Counted from the first letter of the stretch, positions 23,703 to 31,434 are shown. The stretch is 35,206 nucleotides of DNA from Treponema sp. (GCA_024690865.1 JAILON010000094.1:1-35206), one strand, 5' to 3'. The notes: generated by a model from the sequence alone, not told the origin. Made by a program: numbers and translations.

Positions 23703-25928
23703 TTACGCCAGCCCCTTGTCTATCAGTGCCTTTATCTTGCTGCTGCTGGTCTGCTGGGTATAGGGGAAGAAGACCAGCTCCGCCCCCTGGGACTCAAGCC
23801 AGGCCTTTTGGGCAAGCCAGCCGGGATCGTTCACGTAGTCGGAGCCGGAGAACTGCACGTCAAAGTGATATTTCTCATAGGCTTCCTTTGTCGTGCGGTA
23901 GATATAGGGAATCTCCACGGCCTCGTCAACGAAGCGGCAGGAACGGACCATCTCTATCCGCTCGTCAAAAGGAACAAAGGGCTCCGTATGCTTGAAGTCC
24001 CGCACGCCGGCATCAGACACGACCCCGACGATGAGGTAGTCGCACTGTTCCTTCGCCCGCCGGAACATATTCAGGTGTCCCAGATGGAACAGGTCAAACA
24101 CGCCCGCAACGTAGCCTATGTGGTACTTCTTCTTAACGGGGAAGTCCTTGCACATGTTGTATATGGCGCAGGCCTGACGGCCGGGGTACACCCTGCCGCC
24201 CTGGTATACGCCTACATGCGCTATGCCCATATCTTTGAGCTGCTTCAGGACCGGAAGGTAGTCCTTTATGCAGATGATTACCTTGTATTCGGACGGCTGC
24301 AGCTCAAAAAGCTTCTCGGGGCGGCATATCCTATATCCGTCCAGCTCCGTATTCCACTTCTGGGGATTGTTGTCCAGCAGGGCCACGATGTCATAGTCAA
24401 AGCGGTACATCGCTATGAATTTCTTCGCATAGTTTCCAGAACCGAACAGGAAGAGCTTCTTGCCTTCAAGCCCCGCAAAGGGATTGTACAGGTATTCCTC
24501 CCATTCCTTTTCGGACATCCCCATCCGCTCCTTGTTCCGCATCACCAGGGCAGGATCGCGCAGGACCTCCTTGTTGTATCCGGCCAAATCCTGCTGGTTG
24601 CGGAGCTTTTCCAGGAATTCCGTGGACTTCTGCGAAACCTTCCCCACCTTGTCGGCCATGCCGTAGCGTTTGAAAAAGAAATCGATAGGCAGGCTGGGAC
24701 AGCCGAAGGGACCGTAGGCTATGCAGATGAAGCGGAACAGGGTCACGAACACCGGGAACTCTTTTTCGGAGAACTCCTGATCGAAGAAGAAGAAATCCCC
24801 GTCCTTGTAAAAGCAGTTCAGCGGCACCAGGTCAGGATACCCGTCCTTGACGATGGGCCCCAGCTCCGCGTCCTCGCGCACCGTCTCGGATGCGCCCATG
24901 ATGAGGTCCTTGAACCTGTCCATCTCCGCGATGAATTTCTCAGGGTCAACCCGTGCCAGATTCTGGAAGTACCTGTCCGCAGTGGGGGCATCCACGTAGG
25001 GGAGGACATAGCGGTCCCCCTCCACTGTCCCGTCAACGACCTTGACCCCGTGGCTTTTCAGCCGCTCGCAGTTTTCCGCGAGCCGTTTCAGCTTACCGCA
25101 GCTGCCGTGCAGGGCTATTTTTTCGACGCGGTCCTTCCGTATGACCGTCGCCATGTTGTCCTCATGCCCCCTGTCCATGGACACCGTGACCATGGAAATG
25201 TCGCAGGGCACGCCAGCCGCGGAACAGATGAACAGGAAGGAATTCGCGGTCCCGTGGAAGATGCCGTTCCGCACGAAATCATCGTACAGGTATTCTTCCA
25301 TCATAAAGACGGTGGAAGGATCCCGGTACTTGGGGAAGTAGCGGGTCGGCATGACCTCTTCCGGCGCGCAGTCCTCGGAATAGAACAGCTGCGGGTAGTC
25401 CAGGTTGGGAAGGACGGAAAGCCGGGTCCGGTGCGTCCAGCCGGACTCCTCAAGGAACTGCTCCAGTTCGGCCTTGGAATAGCAGCGGCCTCTCAGGCTT
25501 TCCCGCAGGGCCGGGGATATGCCCCGGTAGCCTTCCACTCCGTCAAACAGCCTGTCCGTGAAAGGATCCCGCTCGCCGATGAGGTAGCGCATGCCCAGGC
25601 GGTTGTCCGTTCCCAGAAGCAGGAAGCCGTCGTCTTTCACAAGCCCTCGCCAGGCCGCCAGCGTCCTGACGGGGTTTGCGGACAGCTCCAGTGCCCCTAC
25701 CGCCACTATATAGTCAAAGGAAACCTTGAACCTGTCCTGGAAAAGCTTTTCTTCGGATTCTTCCACCGATGCGCAGACGAGCAGGCCCGTTTTCTTGGCC
25801 TTGAGCATGTCCATAAGGCAGCTGTTCTTGTTATAAACCAACAAAACGGAGGAACCTTCCCTGAAATCATACCAGTTCAGTATTCCCTGCGGCATCTCAT
25901 ATATAATCTGGCTTGCAGCCGTATCCAT
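23703..25928 (-). CDS. Three-domain protein: methyltransferase-like, Rossmann, cytidylyltransferase
   Basis: 741 residues; ATG 25928 was chosen because GAGAGGAAG precedes it (a TTG six codons earlier is possible). Residues ~1-480 contain a degenerate SAM-methyltransferase-like core (FDYIVAVGALELSANPVRTL, then FLLLGTDNRLGMRYL). Residues ~490-590 form a Rossmann unit (LFLFGSGNYAKKFIA, ALLDNNPQKW) like those found beside sugar-nucleotide enzymes. Residues ~600-741 are a TagD-type nucleotidyltransferase (GVFDLFHLGHLNMFRRAKEQ, then QTSSSKIKALI), with the HxGH motif and a variant of RTxGISTT. Glycerol-3-phosphate- or phosphocholine-type CDP activation for surface glycan decoration is a reasonable inference. 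Preceded by a terminator, so it probably has its own expression. Confidence 0.8.
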   Translation of the reverse strand: MDTAASQIIYEMPQGILNWYDFREGSSVLLVYNKNSCLMDMLKAKKTGLLVCASVEESEEKLFQDRFKVSFDYIVAVGALELSANPVRTLAAWRGLVKDDGFLLLGTDNRLGMRYLIGERDPFTDRLFDGVEGYRGISPALRESLRGRCYSKAELEQFLEESGWTHRTRLSVLPNLDYPQLFYSEDCAPEEVMPTRYFPKYRDPSTVFMMEEYLYDDFVRNGIFHGTANSFLFICSAAGVPCDISMVTVSMDRGHEDNMATVIRKDRVEKIALHGSCGKLKRLAENCERLKSHGVKVVDGTVEGDRYVLPYVDAPTADRYFQNLARVDPEKFIAEMDRFKDLIMGASETVREDAELGPIVKDGYPDLVPLNCFYKDGDFFFFDQEFSEKEFPVFVTLFRFICIAYGPFGCPSLPIDFFFKRYGMADKVGKVSQKSTEFLEKLRNQQDLAGYNKEVLRDPALVMRNKERMGMSEKEWEEYLYNPFAGLEGKKLFLFGSGNYAKKFIAMYRFDYDIVALLDNNPQKWNTELDGYRICRPEKLFELQPSEYKVIICIKDYLPVLKQLKDMGIAHVGVYQGGRVYPGRQACAIYNMCKDFPVKKKYHIGYVAGVFDLFHLGHLNMFRRAKEQCDYLIVGVVSDAGVRDFKHTEPFVPFDERIEMVRSCRFVDEAVEIPYIYRTTKEAYEKYHFDVQFSGSDYVNDPGWLAQKAWLESQGAELVFFPYTQQTSSSKIKALIDKGLA

Positions 25929-25957
25929 CTGCTTCCTCTCTTGCAAATCGTGTACAA

Positions 25958-25993
25958 AACGGCCTCCCGTGGCAGCTGCCAGGGGAGGCCGTT
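25958..25993 (-). terminator. Strong hairpin terminator after the DUF6273 gene
   Basis: aacggcctccc pairs with gggaggccgtt (11 bp), with an inner tggcag/ctgcca stem. On the minus strand TTTTG follows. It separates the DUF6273 gene from the cytidylyltransferase fusion gene. Confidence 0.75.
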
Positions 25994-26012
25994 CTTATAT
26001 ATCGAGTCAGCT

Positions 26013-26054
26013 CCAAGAAGTCCGTGCGAGTTCGTCGCAACGGACTTTTGAAAC
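26013..26054. repeat. Short palindromic intergenic element, copy A (intact hairpin)
   Basis: aagtccgtgcga (26018-26029) pairs with tcgc-a-acggactt (26035-26047). tcgcaacggactttt recurs exactly at 34143-34157, and a diverged copy (ccaagaag ... gttgcaac ... ctttgaaac) lies at 30253-30295. All three are intergenic; copies A and C directly follow stop codons. Confidence 0.6.
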
Positions 26055-26078
26055 AAGCTCCGCCGTCTGACGGAATCT

Positions 26079-27053
26079 TTACTCTGAAATCGTTATGGCG
26101 GGCGCGACGCCGCCGCTCACATCGCCCACATGCCCAAAGTTGTAGGCGAAGCCCGTCGCGGTGACGGCAAGCGCATAGCAGTCGTTCTGGCTGTAGTAGG
26201 GAGAGCGCAGCCAGTACCAGCCGGTATCCTTGTCGGCCTTGCGGTACGCCCCCATGGCCAGCGCGTAGTCCGTCGGATAGCGCATCCTCTCGTCGTCGTC
26301 CTCCCTGCAGCCCTTGAAGCCCCAGTCCTCGTTGGTCACCTCGGCCTCGGACAGGAGGAAGACCCTGTCGTTCGTGGGATTGCTCGCATAGCTGTTGGTT
26401 CCGGTGCCGTTCCAGCTGCGGCGGGTATCGGACGTGCTTTCCGCACTGTTGTCCACCTCGGTCACGGAAATCTTGCTCCTCTGGTCGGAAGTGAATGCCT
26501 GAGTGAAAAAGTCTCCGTTCAGGAATTCGCGTATTTCCGAAGCCTCATAGCCGTTCAGCAGCTCGGCATAGCGGTGGGCCGTCAAAATATCGTTGGAAAC
26601 GAGGACGGAACTTCCGGCCATGCGGGTCCATTTGATCGGCTCCACCTTGAAATAATAGACCTTGCCCTTGAGTATGGGAGTTCCGTCGCTGAAGCTGTAG
26701 CGCCCGCGCGGAGCAGCCTTCACCTTCAGGTACCAGCTTCCGTCGCTGCCCAGGTAGTATGTCGCCCCACCGGCCTCAAGGACCTCGTTCTCATCGATGT
26801 CGACATCGGACTCCTTGAGCGACTGGGGATAGGTTCCAAAGGAATATTCCCCGGAAGAAACTTCTTTCAGCGCCCCCAAAGAATTCAGGTCTTCCGCCTC
26901 CACGGAAAAGGACGGACTAGAAACCTCCGGCTCATCATCCATCTCATCATCATCGCCAAAATCGTATGCGGATGCCGCCGAAAGGCACAGGGATAGGGCC
27001 AGCCCCGCCATTATAAAAGACTTGATTGAAAACAACTTCCTTTCCATATTCAT
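26079..27053 (-). CDS. Exported DUF6273-domain protein
   Basis: 324 residues. Signal peptide at ~1-29 (IMAGLALSLCLSAASA), then an acidic linker. The rest matches the DUF6273 pattern: YSFGTYPQS, VEPIKWTRM, VLVSNDILTAHRYA, REFLNGDFFTQAF, DRVFLLSEAEV, YPTDYALAMGAY, WYWLRSP and a final GGVAPAITI. These domains are common in exported proteins of treponemes and gut Firmicutes; their biochemical role is unknown. ATG 27053 has GGAGG 4 nt upstream. The promoter lies so close that the mRNA leader would be 0-3 nt, so either the SD-like GGAGG is not transcribed or an upstream promoter is also used. Confidence 0.85.
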   Translation of the reverse strand: MNMERKLFSIKSFIMAGLALSLCLSAASAYDFGDDDEMDDEPEVSSPSFSVEAEDLNSLGALKEVSSGEYSFGTYPQSLKESDVDIDENEVLEAGGATYYLGSDGSWYLKVKAAPRGRYSFSDGTPILKGKVYYFKVEPIKWTRMAGSSVLVSNDILTAHRYAELLNGYEASEIREFLNGDFFTQAFTSDQRSKISVTEVDNSAESTSDTRRSWNGTGTNSYASNPTNDRVFLLSEAEVTNEDWGFKGCREDDDERMRYPTDYALAMGAYRKADKDTGWYWLRSPYYSQNDCYALAVTATGFAYNFGHVGDVSGGVAPAITISE

Positions 27054-27062
27054 AATACCTCC

Positions 27063-27090
27063 ATTATATCCCTAAAATAGATTTTTGCAA
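27063..27090 (-). promoter_or_regulatory. Promoter of the DUF6273 gene
   Basis: Minus strand TTGCAA (27085-27090), a 16-bp spacer, a perfect TATAAT (27063-27068), 9 nt before ATG 27053. It makes the gene independent of the PSP1 operon upstream. Confidence 0.55.
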
Positions 27091-27106
27091 TCGCTTTTGT
27101 ACGCGC

Positions 27107-28036
27107 CTAGTCGATTTTCCACTTGCCCCCCTGGCGGGAGAAGCGGCTGGCGTTGACATCCAGCACGCGTCCGTCCTGCCCGGTAATCTGCACCATTCCG
27201 GTTATCACGTTGACGGAACTGACGCGGAAAGTCGTCTCGTCCCAGAAGAAGCGGACACCTTCCGGCGGCATGGACCGCTTGGCATCCTCGTAGACCTTGC
27301 TTTCATAGCTCAGGCAGCAGAGGAGCCGCCCGCACTGCCCCGAAATCTTGGCGGAATTCAGGCTCAAGTTCTGTTCCTTGGCCATCCTGATGCTGACGGA
27401 AGGCAGCTTCTCGCTGATGCAGTGGCAGCAGAAGGGGCGGCCGCAGATGCCAAGCCCCCCGGTGATGCGGCTTTCATCCCGCACGCCAATCTGCCTCAGC
27501 TCTATACGCATCTTGAATACGCTCACCAAGTCCTTGACCAGCTCGCGGAAGTCCACGCGGTTGTCGCTGGAAAAGAAGAAAAGGACCTTCGGCTCGCCCA
27601 CCAGGAAGTGGACGGCAATGAGCTTCATCGCAAGGCCGTGGCGCTTCACCTTCTCGCGGAAGACCGACCCCGCCTCTTCTACCTGGGATTCAAGCTCGTC
27701 GGCCCAGTCTATATCCTTCTGGCTGGCCAGGCGGATGACCTCCACCAGGTCGGAAGGCCGAATGCCCACGGGGTGCTCGCAAGTCCCCAGGTTGCGGGCC
27801 AGGTCGCTGCCGTAGCGGGTGGGCAGGAGGACGCGGTCGCCCGGCTTCAGCACAAGGTTCTTCGGGGCCGTCGCATAGACGGCCTCACTGGAGTAGTCCA
27901 GCTTCAGCCGGTACAGGGGCCGGGGAAAGACGTAGCTCTTTCCCGCATCCTCATCGAAGCCTTCGGAATCGGAATCCTCCAGCTCACGGAGGTCAGCCTC
28001 GTCCTCATCCGCCTCTGTTTCAAATATATCAGACAT
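27107..28036 (-). CDS. PSP1-domain protein (YaaT/RicT family)
   Basis: 309 residues with an acidic N-terminal ~25 residues and a PSP1 domain. The cysteine-rich hallmark is CGRPFCCHC followed by SGQCGRLLCCLSYE; in RicT-type proteins such cysteines take part in Fe-S binding. VLKPGDRVLLPT and FFSSDNRVDFRELVKDLVSVF are further family blocks. In Bacillus the homologue acts with partners in RNA processing and development. Here it follows the yaaR-like gene, as in Firmicutes, but without the holB that usually separates them there. ATG 28036 has GAGGG ~8 nt upstream. The C-terminal ~70 residues after the PSP1 core include a WDETTFRVSSVNV segment. Cytoplasmic. Confidence 0.88.
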   Translation of the reverse strand: MSDIFETEADEDEADLRELEDSDSEGFDEDAGKSYVFPRPLYRLKLDYSSEAVYATAPKNLVLKPGDRVLLPTRYGSDLARNLGTCEHPVGIRPSDLVEVIRLASQKDIDWADELESQVEEAGSVFREKVKRHGLAMKLIAVHFLVGEPKVLFFFSSDNRVDFRELVKDLVSVFKMRIELRQIGVRDESRITGGLGICGRPFCCHCISEKLPSVSIRMAKEQNLSLNSAKISGQCGRLLCCLSYESKVYEDAKRSMPPEGVRFFWDETTFRVSSVNVITGMVQITGQDGRVLDVNASRFSRQGGKWKID

Positions 28037-28063
28037 ACAAATTCCCTCTTTTCAGACTTCCAA

Positions 28064-28106
28064 AGCTCCCAAGCCACCCCTGCCGTTCCACAGGGACCCG
28101 GGAGCT
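28064..28106 (-). terminator. Intercistronic hairpin between yaaR-like and PSP1 genes
   Basis: agctccc (28064-28070) pairs with gggagct (28100-28106), with an inner ccctg/cаggg-type stem. Only TTT follows on the minus strand, so it could be a partial terminator or an mRNA-processing structure in the 102-bp gap. Confidence 0.3.
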
Positions 28107-28138
28107 CCTTCCGGCCTCCCCTCGGACGGACCATACGC

Positions 28139-28687
28139 TCACGTCGCCATGAGGTCCACCAGCAGACCGGAGATTTCCTCTATACGCGCCAGCATCACCA
28201 AGGTATCGCGATGGGAGGAGATGAGCCAGCGGGCCATCTCGTCCAGCTTCTGGTTCACCACCTGGATCTGCACGTAGTCGTTCAGCTTCAGGTGCCTCTT
28301 GGGATTGGACCGGTAGTGCTTCTTCTGGACCCGCTTGAAGTTGTACTTCACAATGTAGCGCATGAACTGCGTCACCTTCTTGCGGTAGTCGGCAAAGTTC
28401 TCCGGAGTCTGCCTGCCCTTCAGCCTGTCCGCCGCTATGTCCGCCGCATCCTTAAGGAAGACGACGGCATCCGCGCTGTCCATCCCGACAATCTCTTTTG
28501 GAAGGCCGGCCTCCTCCAGCTCCCGCTCCTCATGCGACCGCTGCAGGACGCTCACGAAGGAACTCTTCGAAGCCTTCTTGACATCCTCCTTCTTCTTGGC
28601 CCTCAGCTGCTCCCTAGCCCCCTGCAGGCCAGCGAAATACAGGCCGTTCGCGTTGTTTACGCTGCTGCTTACGCTGTCCATATCCAT
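28139..28687 (-). CDS. YaaR family (DUF327) protein
   Basis: 182 residues, charged and largely helical, matching the DUF327/YaaR family in length and pattern. Recognisable blocks are SSFVSVLQRSHEERELEEAG, NFADYRKKVTQFMRYIVKYN, VQKKHYRSNPKRHLKLNDYV and a C-terminal ARIEEISGLLVDL. There is no signal peptide or transmembrane segment. An AGGAGG lies 10 nt before ATG 28687. The gene starts 15 bp after the bactofilin stop and precedes the PSP1/YaaT gene, a neighbourhood also seen in Firmicutes. Molecular function unknown. Confidence 0.85.
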   Translation of the reverse strand: MDMDSVSSSVNNANGLYFAGLQGAREQLRAKKKEDVKKASKSSFVSVLQRSHEERELEEAGLPKEIVGMDSADAVVFLKDAADIAADRLKGRQTPENFADYRKKVTQFMRYIVKYNFKRVQKKHYRSNPKRHLKLNDYVQIQVVNQKLDEMARWLISSHRDTLVMLARIEEISGLLVDLMAT

Positions 28688-28702
28688 GAGAAGCGGCGCC
28701 TC

Positions 28703-29119
28703 CTATGCCCGGAAAGCCTTCGCACTGATTGCCTTTGCGTTCTGCCAGCTTTCCGAAGCCGCCCCGTACGCCGCGTCGTCTTTCAGCGAGATGCAGTGGC
28801 CGTCGAACACGACATCCCCATCGGTCCTGAAGCTGTGGGTTTGGACGTCGCCCAAGACCACGGAACGGGACGTCAGGTACACGCCCTCAGGCGCCCAGAT
28901 GTCGCCCAGGACTATGCCGGAAACCGTCACGGACCGTGCGGTAATGTTGCCCCGGATCCTCGCCTTCTCCCCCACGATGACCGAACCGCTGCACTCCAGG
29001 TCGCCGTCTATGTCGCCGTCAACCCTCATGAAGCCGGTGATGCGGACATTGCCCTGTATGGAGGAGCCTACGTTCAGGAGGTTGTTGATTGAAGCGTCTT
29101 CCGGGCTAAAAATGGACAT
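28703..29119 (-). CDS. Bactofilin
   Basis: 138 residues. The central ~90 residues form the regular beta-helix pattern of bactofilins: VGSSIQGNVRITGFMRVDGD, IDGDLECSGSVIVGEKARI, RGNITARSVTVSGIVLGDI, with a hydrophobic residue about every second position and Gly at turns. Bactofilins polymerise without nucleotides into filaments that position cell-wall enzymes. The gene begins 3 bp after the stop of the M23 peptidase, a pairing known from several curved or helical bacteria, where the two set cell shape. The C-terminal tail (~110-138) is Ala/Ser-rich and probably disordered. Confidence 0.93.
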   Translation of the reverse strand: MSIFSPEDASINNLLNVGSSIQGNVRITGFMRVDGDIDGDLECSGSVIVGEKARIRGNITARSVTVSGIVLGDIWAPEGVYLTSRSVVLGDVQTHSFRTDGDVVFDGHCISLKDDAAYGAASESWQNAKAISAKAFRA

Positions 29120-29122
29120 TGG

Positions 29123-30136
29123 CTACTTTATATTTATGTATTTGGCAGGATCAACGACGGACGAGCCGATGTGGACCTCATAATGCAGGTGGGGGCCGGT
29201 CGTTATGCCGGTGTTGCCTATCGTCCCGATTATCTGCCCCTGCGTGACGTCATCGCCCTTGCGGACCCGTATCGTGTTCAGGTGGGCGTAACGCGTATAA
29301 ATGCCGTATTTGTGCTTGATTATGACGGAAAGGCCGAACGTGGCGTCATTGCCGACCGAAACTATCTGGCCGTTGGCTGTCGCCACCACGGGATCGCCCG
29401 TGCGCCAGGTGCTGAAGTCCGTTCCCTTGTGTATGTACCACTGCTTGGTTATGGGATGAATGTGCTGGCCGAAGCTCATGGATATGTGGCCTATGCCGTT
29501 CTTGACCGGCCAGATGTTGGGGATGTCGGTGAAGAGGGAGCCCTGGTTCTCAAGCATCCGCCCTATTTCCTCCACGGGCTGCACCGCGCTGTCCAGGTAT
29601 GCCGTAAGCTGCCGCACATCCTGGGTCTCCTGAAGGGAGCCGGAAGCCAGGTCCTGGCTGCTGAACAGGGAGGAAAGGTCCCCGTTTCCGGTCACGCCCT
29701 CCATGCTGGACCCGCCGTCGCTTATTCCCAGCAGGGAAAGCGTCGTGGAAAGCGATGCCTGGAAGCGGCGCGCGCTCTTGAGCAGGTTGTCGTTCTCATC
29801 GCGAAGCTCGTCCAAAGACGCCAGAGTCTCCCTGTTCTCGGCCCTGAGCCGCCTGTTCTCCAGCTCGCTGCCTATTGCCCGCTTGTTGAAATAGACGAAG
29901 GAGCCGGTGATGCCGCCAAGGAGGATGAAGCCCATGACCATGGCAAAGACGTTTGTCTGTATGCTGAAGGCCCTGCCGTTGGAATGGGGCACGAGCATGA
30001 CGGTGATCTTTTCATCGAACACATGGAAAACCCTTGCCAGTCCACGCCCCAGGAGGGAGAAAAAGCTGGCAAGCCCGCCACCTATCCGGGAGACAAAGTT
30101 TTCCTCAAAATTTTTATATCTTCTCGTGCGGGCCAC
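29123..30136 (-). CDS. M23-family (LytM) peptidoglycan endopeptidase, membrane-anchored
   Basis: 337 residues. A cytoplasmic basic start (MARTRRYKNFEENF) is followed by a transmembrane helix (NVFAMVMGFILLGGITGSFVY at ~62-82), a coiled coil (~90-130) and a C-terminal LytM domain. Zinc-site motifs are intact: HKGTDF (H-x3-D) and GPHLHYEVH (HxH), with YTRYAHL between. It should cleave peptide cross-links in the periplasm. The start is GTG 30136 with AAGGAG 8 nt upstream. It leads the operon with bactofilin, YaaR and PSP1, and the bactofilin probably localises it. Confidence 0.93.
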   Translation of the reverse strand: MARTRRYKNFEENFVSRIGGGLASFFSLLGRGLARVFHVFDEKITVMLVPHSNGRAFSIQTNVFAMVMGFILLGGITGSFVYFNKRAIGSELENRRLRAENRETLASLDELRDENDNLLKSARRFQASLSTTLSLLGISDGGSSMEGVTGNGDLSSLFSSQDLASGSLQETQDVRQLTAYLDSAVQPVEEIGRMLENQGSLFTDIPNIWPVKNGIGHISMSFGQHIHPITKQWYIHKGTDFSTWRTGDPVVATANGQIVSVGNDATFGLSVIIKHKYGIYTRYAHLNTIRVRKGDDVTQGQIIGTIGNTGITTGPHLHYEVHIGSSVVDPAKYINIK

Positions 30137-30150
30137 GGGGATACTCCTTT

Positions 30151-30178
30151 TTTATACAGCCTTCTACAGGCAGTCTAA
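30151..30178 (-). promoter_or_regulatory. Promoter of the M23-bactofilin operon
   Basis: Minus strand TTAGAC (30173-30178), a 16-bp spacer, TATAAA (30151-30156), 14 bp before the GTG start. Confidence 0.5.
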
Positions 30179-30411
30179 TTGATATAGTAACAGTTCACCG
30201 ACAAATAATCAACCCTTTTCCTCAATTATAGGATTTCAGAGTTGCGGCCGTCCCAAGAAGCCTTTGCGGCTCCGTTGCAACAGCCCCTTTGAAACTGGAC
30301 CAAAGCAACCTGCGGGGACCGCGACTGCACAAATCGCATCGTGCGTCGCACGCCCCGCAAGCCAGTGCAGCCGCAATCACCTTTTGCACCGTTCCAGTTA
30401 CCTAAATTCAT
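30179..30411. repeat. Divergent gene-free region with diverged palindromic element, copy B
   Basis: No gene is seen. 30253-30295 (ccaagaag ... ctccgttgcaac ... ctttgaaac) is a diverged copy of the element at 26013-26054, with its stem partly lost. The remainder is GC-rich and contains a tgcgtcgcacg-type imperfect palindrome near 30343. Confidence 0.4.
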
Positions 30412-30440
30412 TTGACAGGAAGCAACCGCTATGCTAAAAT
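30412..30440 (+). promoter_or_regulatory. Strong promoter of the structured RNA / tatD transcript
   Basis: Perfect TTGACA (30412-30417), a 17-bp spacer, TAAAAT (30435-30440). Predicted start near 30447, about 195 nt before the tatD start codon. Confidence 0.7.
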
Positions 30441-30446
30441 ATCGGT

Positions 30447-30621
30447 AATAAGGGAATGAGATTTTATCCCGAAGCCTGTTTTTTTACAGGATTCGGATAG
30501 GATAGCCGAGGGAGCACCTGGCGGTACGCCTGCCACGGTGCCCATTTTATACTCATTGAGTGTAGGGAATCCTACGTGTCCCCCGGAAGGGAGGCAGGTC
30601 GGGAAGCCCTACTTTATTTTT
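30447..30621 (+). ncRNA. Candidate structured RNA or leader upstream of tatD
   Basis: A ~175-nt segment with at least three stable hairpins. One is at 30465-30499 (ccgaa-g-cctg / cagg-a-ttcgg, U-rich loop). A second is at 30510-30543 (gggagcacc / ggtgccc with an inner ggcg/cgcc). The third, at 30562-30612, is a long irregular hairpin (gtaggg / ccctac) capped by a GGAA tetraloop at 30585-30588 and followed by TTTATTTTT, a terminator-like end. In addition, tcccg-aag-cctg (30467-30478) could pair over long range with cagg-t-cggga, giving an alternative fold. It could be a small RNA (the GGAA hairpin faintly recalls SRP RNA) or a cis-regulatory attenuator of tatD. No known family fits well. Confidence 0.45.
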
Positions 30622-30641
30622 GTCGGGAACAGAGGGAAGAC

Positions 30642-31433
30642 ATGCATTTTTTTGACACGCACGCCCATATCGGGCTACTATTCGAAGACCCCATCAAACA
30701 ATACCACGCCATAAAGGAGGCGGAGCTGGCCGGGGTCACGAGGATCATATCCATAAACAACAGCCTCCACGACTTCAAGAAGGAGTACGTCCTGCTCAAG
30801 ACGAGGAAATCCGTCTACCATGCCGTGGGGGTCAGCCCGGCCGAAGTCATCGCCCCTGGCGACGACTGGAGGAATATAATAGAAGAAAGCGTGAAGCTCC
30901 CCAAGGTGGTCGCCATAGGTGAAACCGGGCTGGACTACGAAAAGCAGTACGGCGACAAGCGCAGCCAGATAGAGCTGTTCATCGCCCAGCTGGAGATGGC
31001 CCAGAGCCTGGACAAGCCCGTCATCATCCACAACCGGGGGGCGGGCAAGGACATCTTCGAGATACTGCGCGACCGCATTCCCGCAAAAGGGGCGGTGTTC
31101 CACTGCTACAGCGAAAACGCCAAGTACGCCCGGCAGTGCCTGGAGGCCGGCCTGGACGTGTACTTCTCCTTCGCGGGCAACCTGACCTACCGCAACGCCC
31201 AGAACCTGCACGAAACGGTGATGAACATCCCGGTGGAGCGGATGCTCATAGAGACGGAAAGCCCCTTCATGGTCCCGGCCAAGTACCGGGGCAAGAGGAC
31301 CATGCCCTCCTACCTGCCCGCCACGGCCGAATTCCTTGCCCAGATGCTCCAGATGAACCTGGAGGAGCTTGCCAAGCAGCTGTGGACCAACTCCTGCAAG
31401 ATATTCGGCCTGGAAGAAAGCGAGGAAGACTGA
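30642..31433 (+). CDS. TatD-family metal-dependent hydrolase with Asp-to-Glu change
   Basis: 263 residues, the normal size for TatD-like DNases. Metal-site residues: His7/His9 (DTHAHI), Glu94 (GETGLDYE), His130 (VIIHNRGAG), His154 (VFHCYSE). The last ligand is normally the Asp of an ETDSP motif; here it reads ETESP, with Glu206. The usual following RGKRNxP block also differs (RGKRTMP). Members are 3'-5' exonucleases or related hydrolases. ATG 30642 has GAGGGAAGA upstream; a GTG at 30576 in the same frame lies inside the RNA structure and is not used. The ABC exporter gene begins 1 bp after the stop. Confidence 0.88.
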   Translation: MHFFDTHAHIGLLFEDPIKQYHAIKEAELAGVTRIISINNSLHDFKKEYVLLKTRKSVYHAVGVSPAEVIAPGDDWRNIIEESVKLPKVVAIGETGLDYEKQYGDKRSQIELFIAQLEMAQSLDKPVIIHNRGAGKDIFEILRDRIPAKGAVFHCYSENAKYARQCLEAGLDVYFSFAGNLTYRNAQNLHETVMNIPVERMLIETESPFMVPAKYRGKRTMPSYLPATAEFLAQMLQMNLEELAKQLWTNSCKIFGLEESEED

Positions 31434-31434
31434 C

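Noticed and set aside
23808..26051. 747-codon plus-strand frame
   Set aside because: Antisense to the cytidylyltransferase fusion gene, whose minus-strand frame shows clear domains and a good start site.
30447..30621. SRP RNA, 6S RNA or TPP riboswitch
   Set aside because: The GGAA hairpin lacks the canonical SRP loop sequences. The fold is not a single 6S-like rod. Only fragments (TGAGA, GGATA, AGGGA) resemble a TPP aptamer and they are out of order. Kept as an unassigned structured RNA.
30576..30641. Upstream GTG start for tatD
   Set aside because: It would place 22 extra codons over the terminator hairpin and lacks a ribosome-binding site; ATG 30642 begins the conserved FFDTHAH motif.
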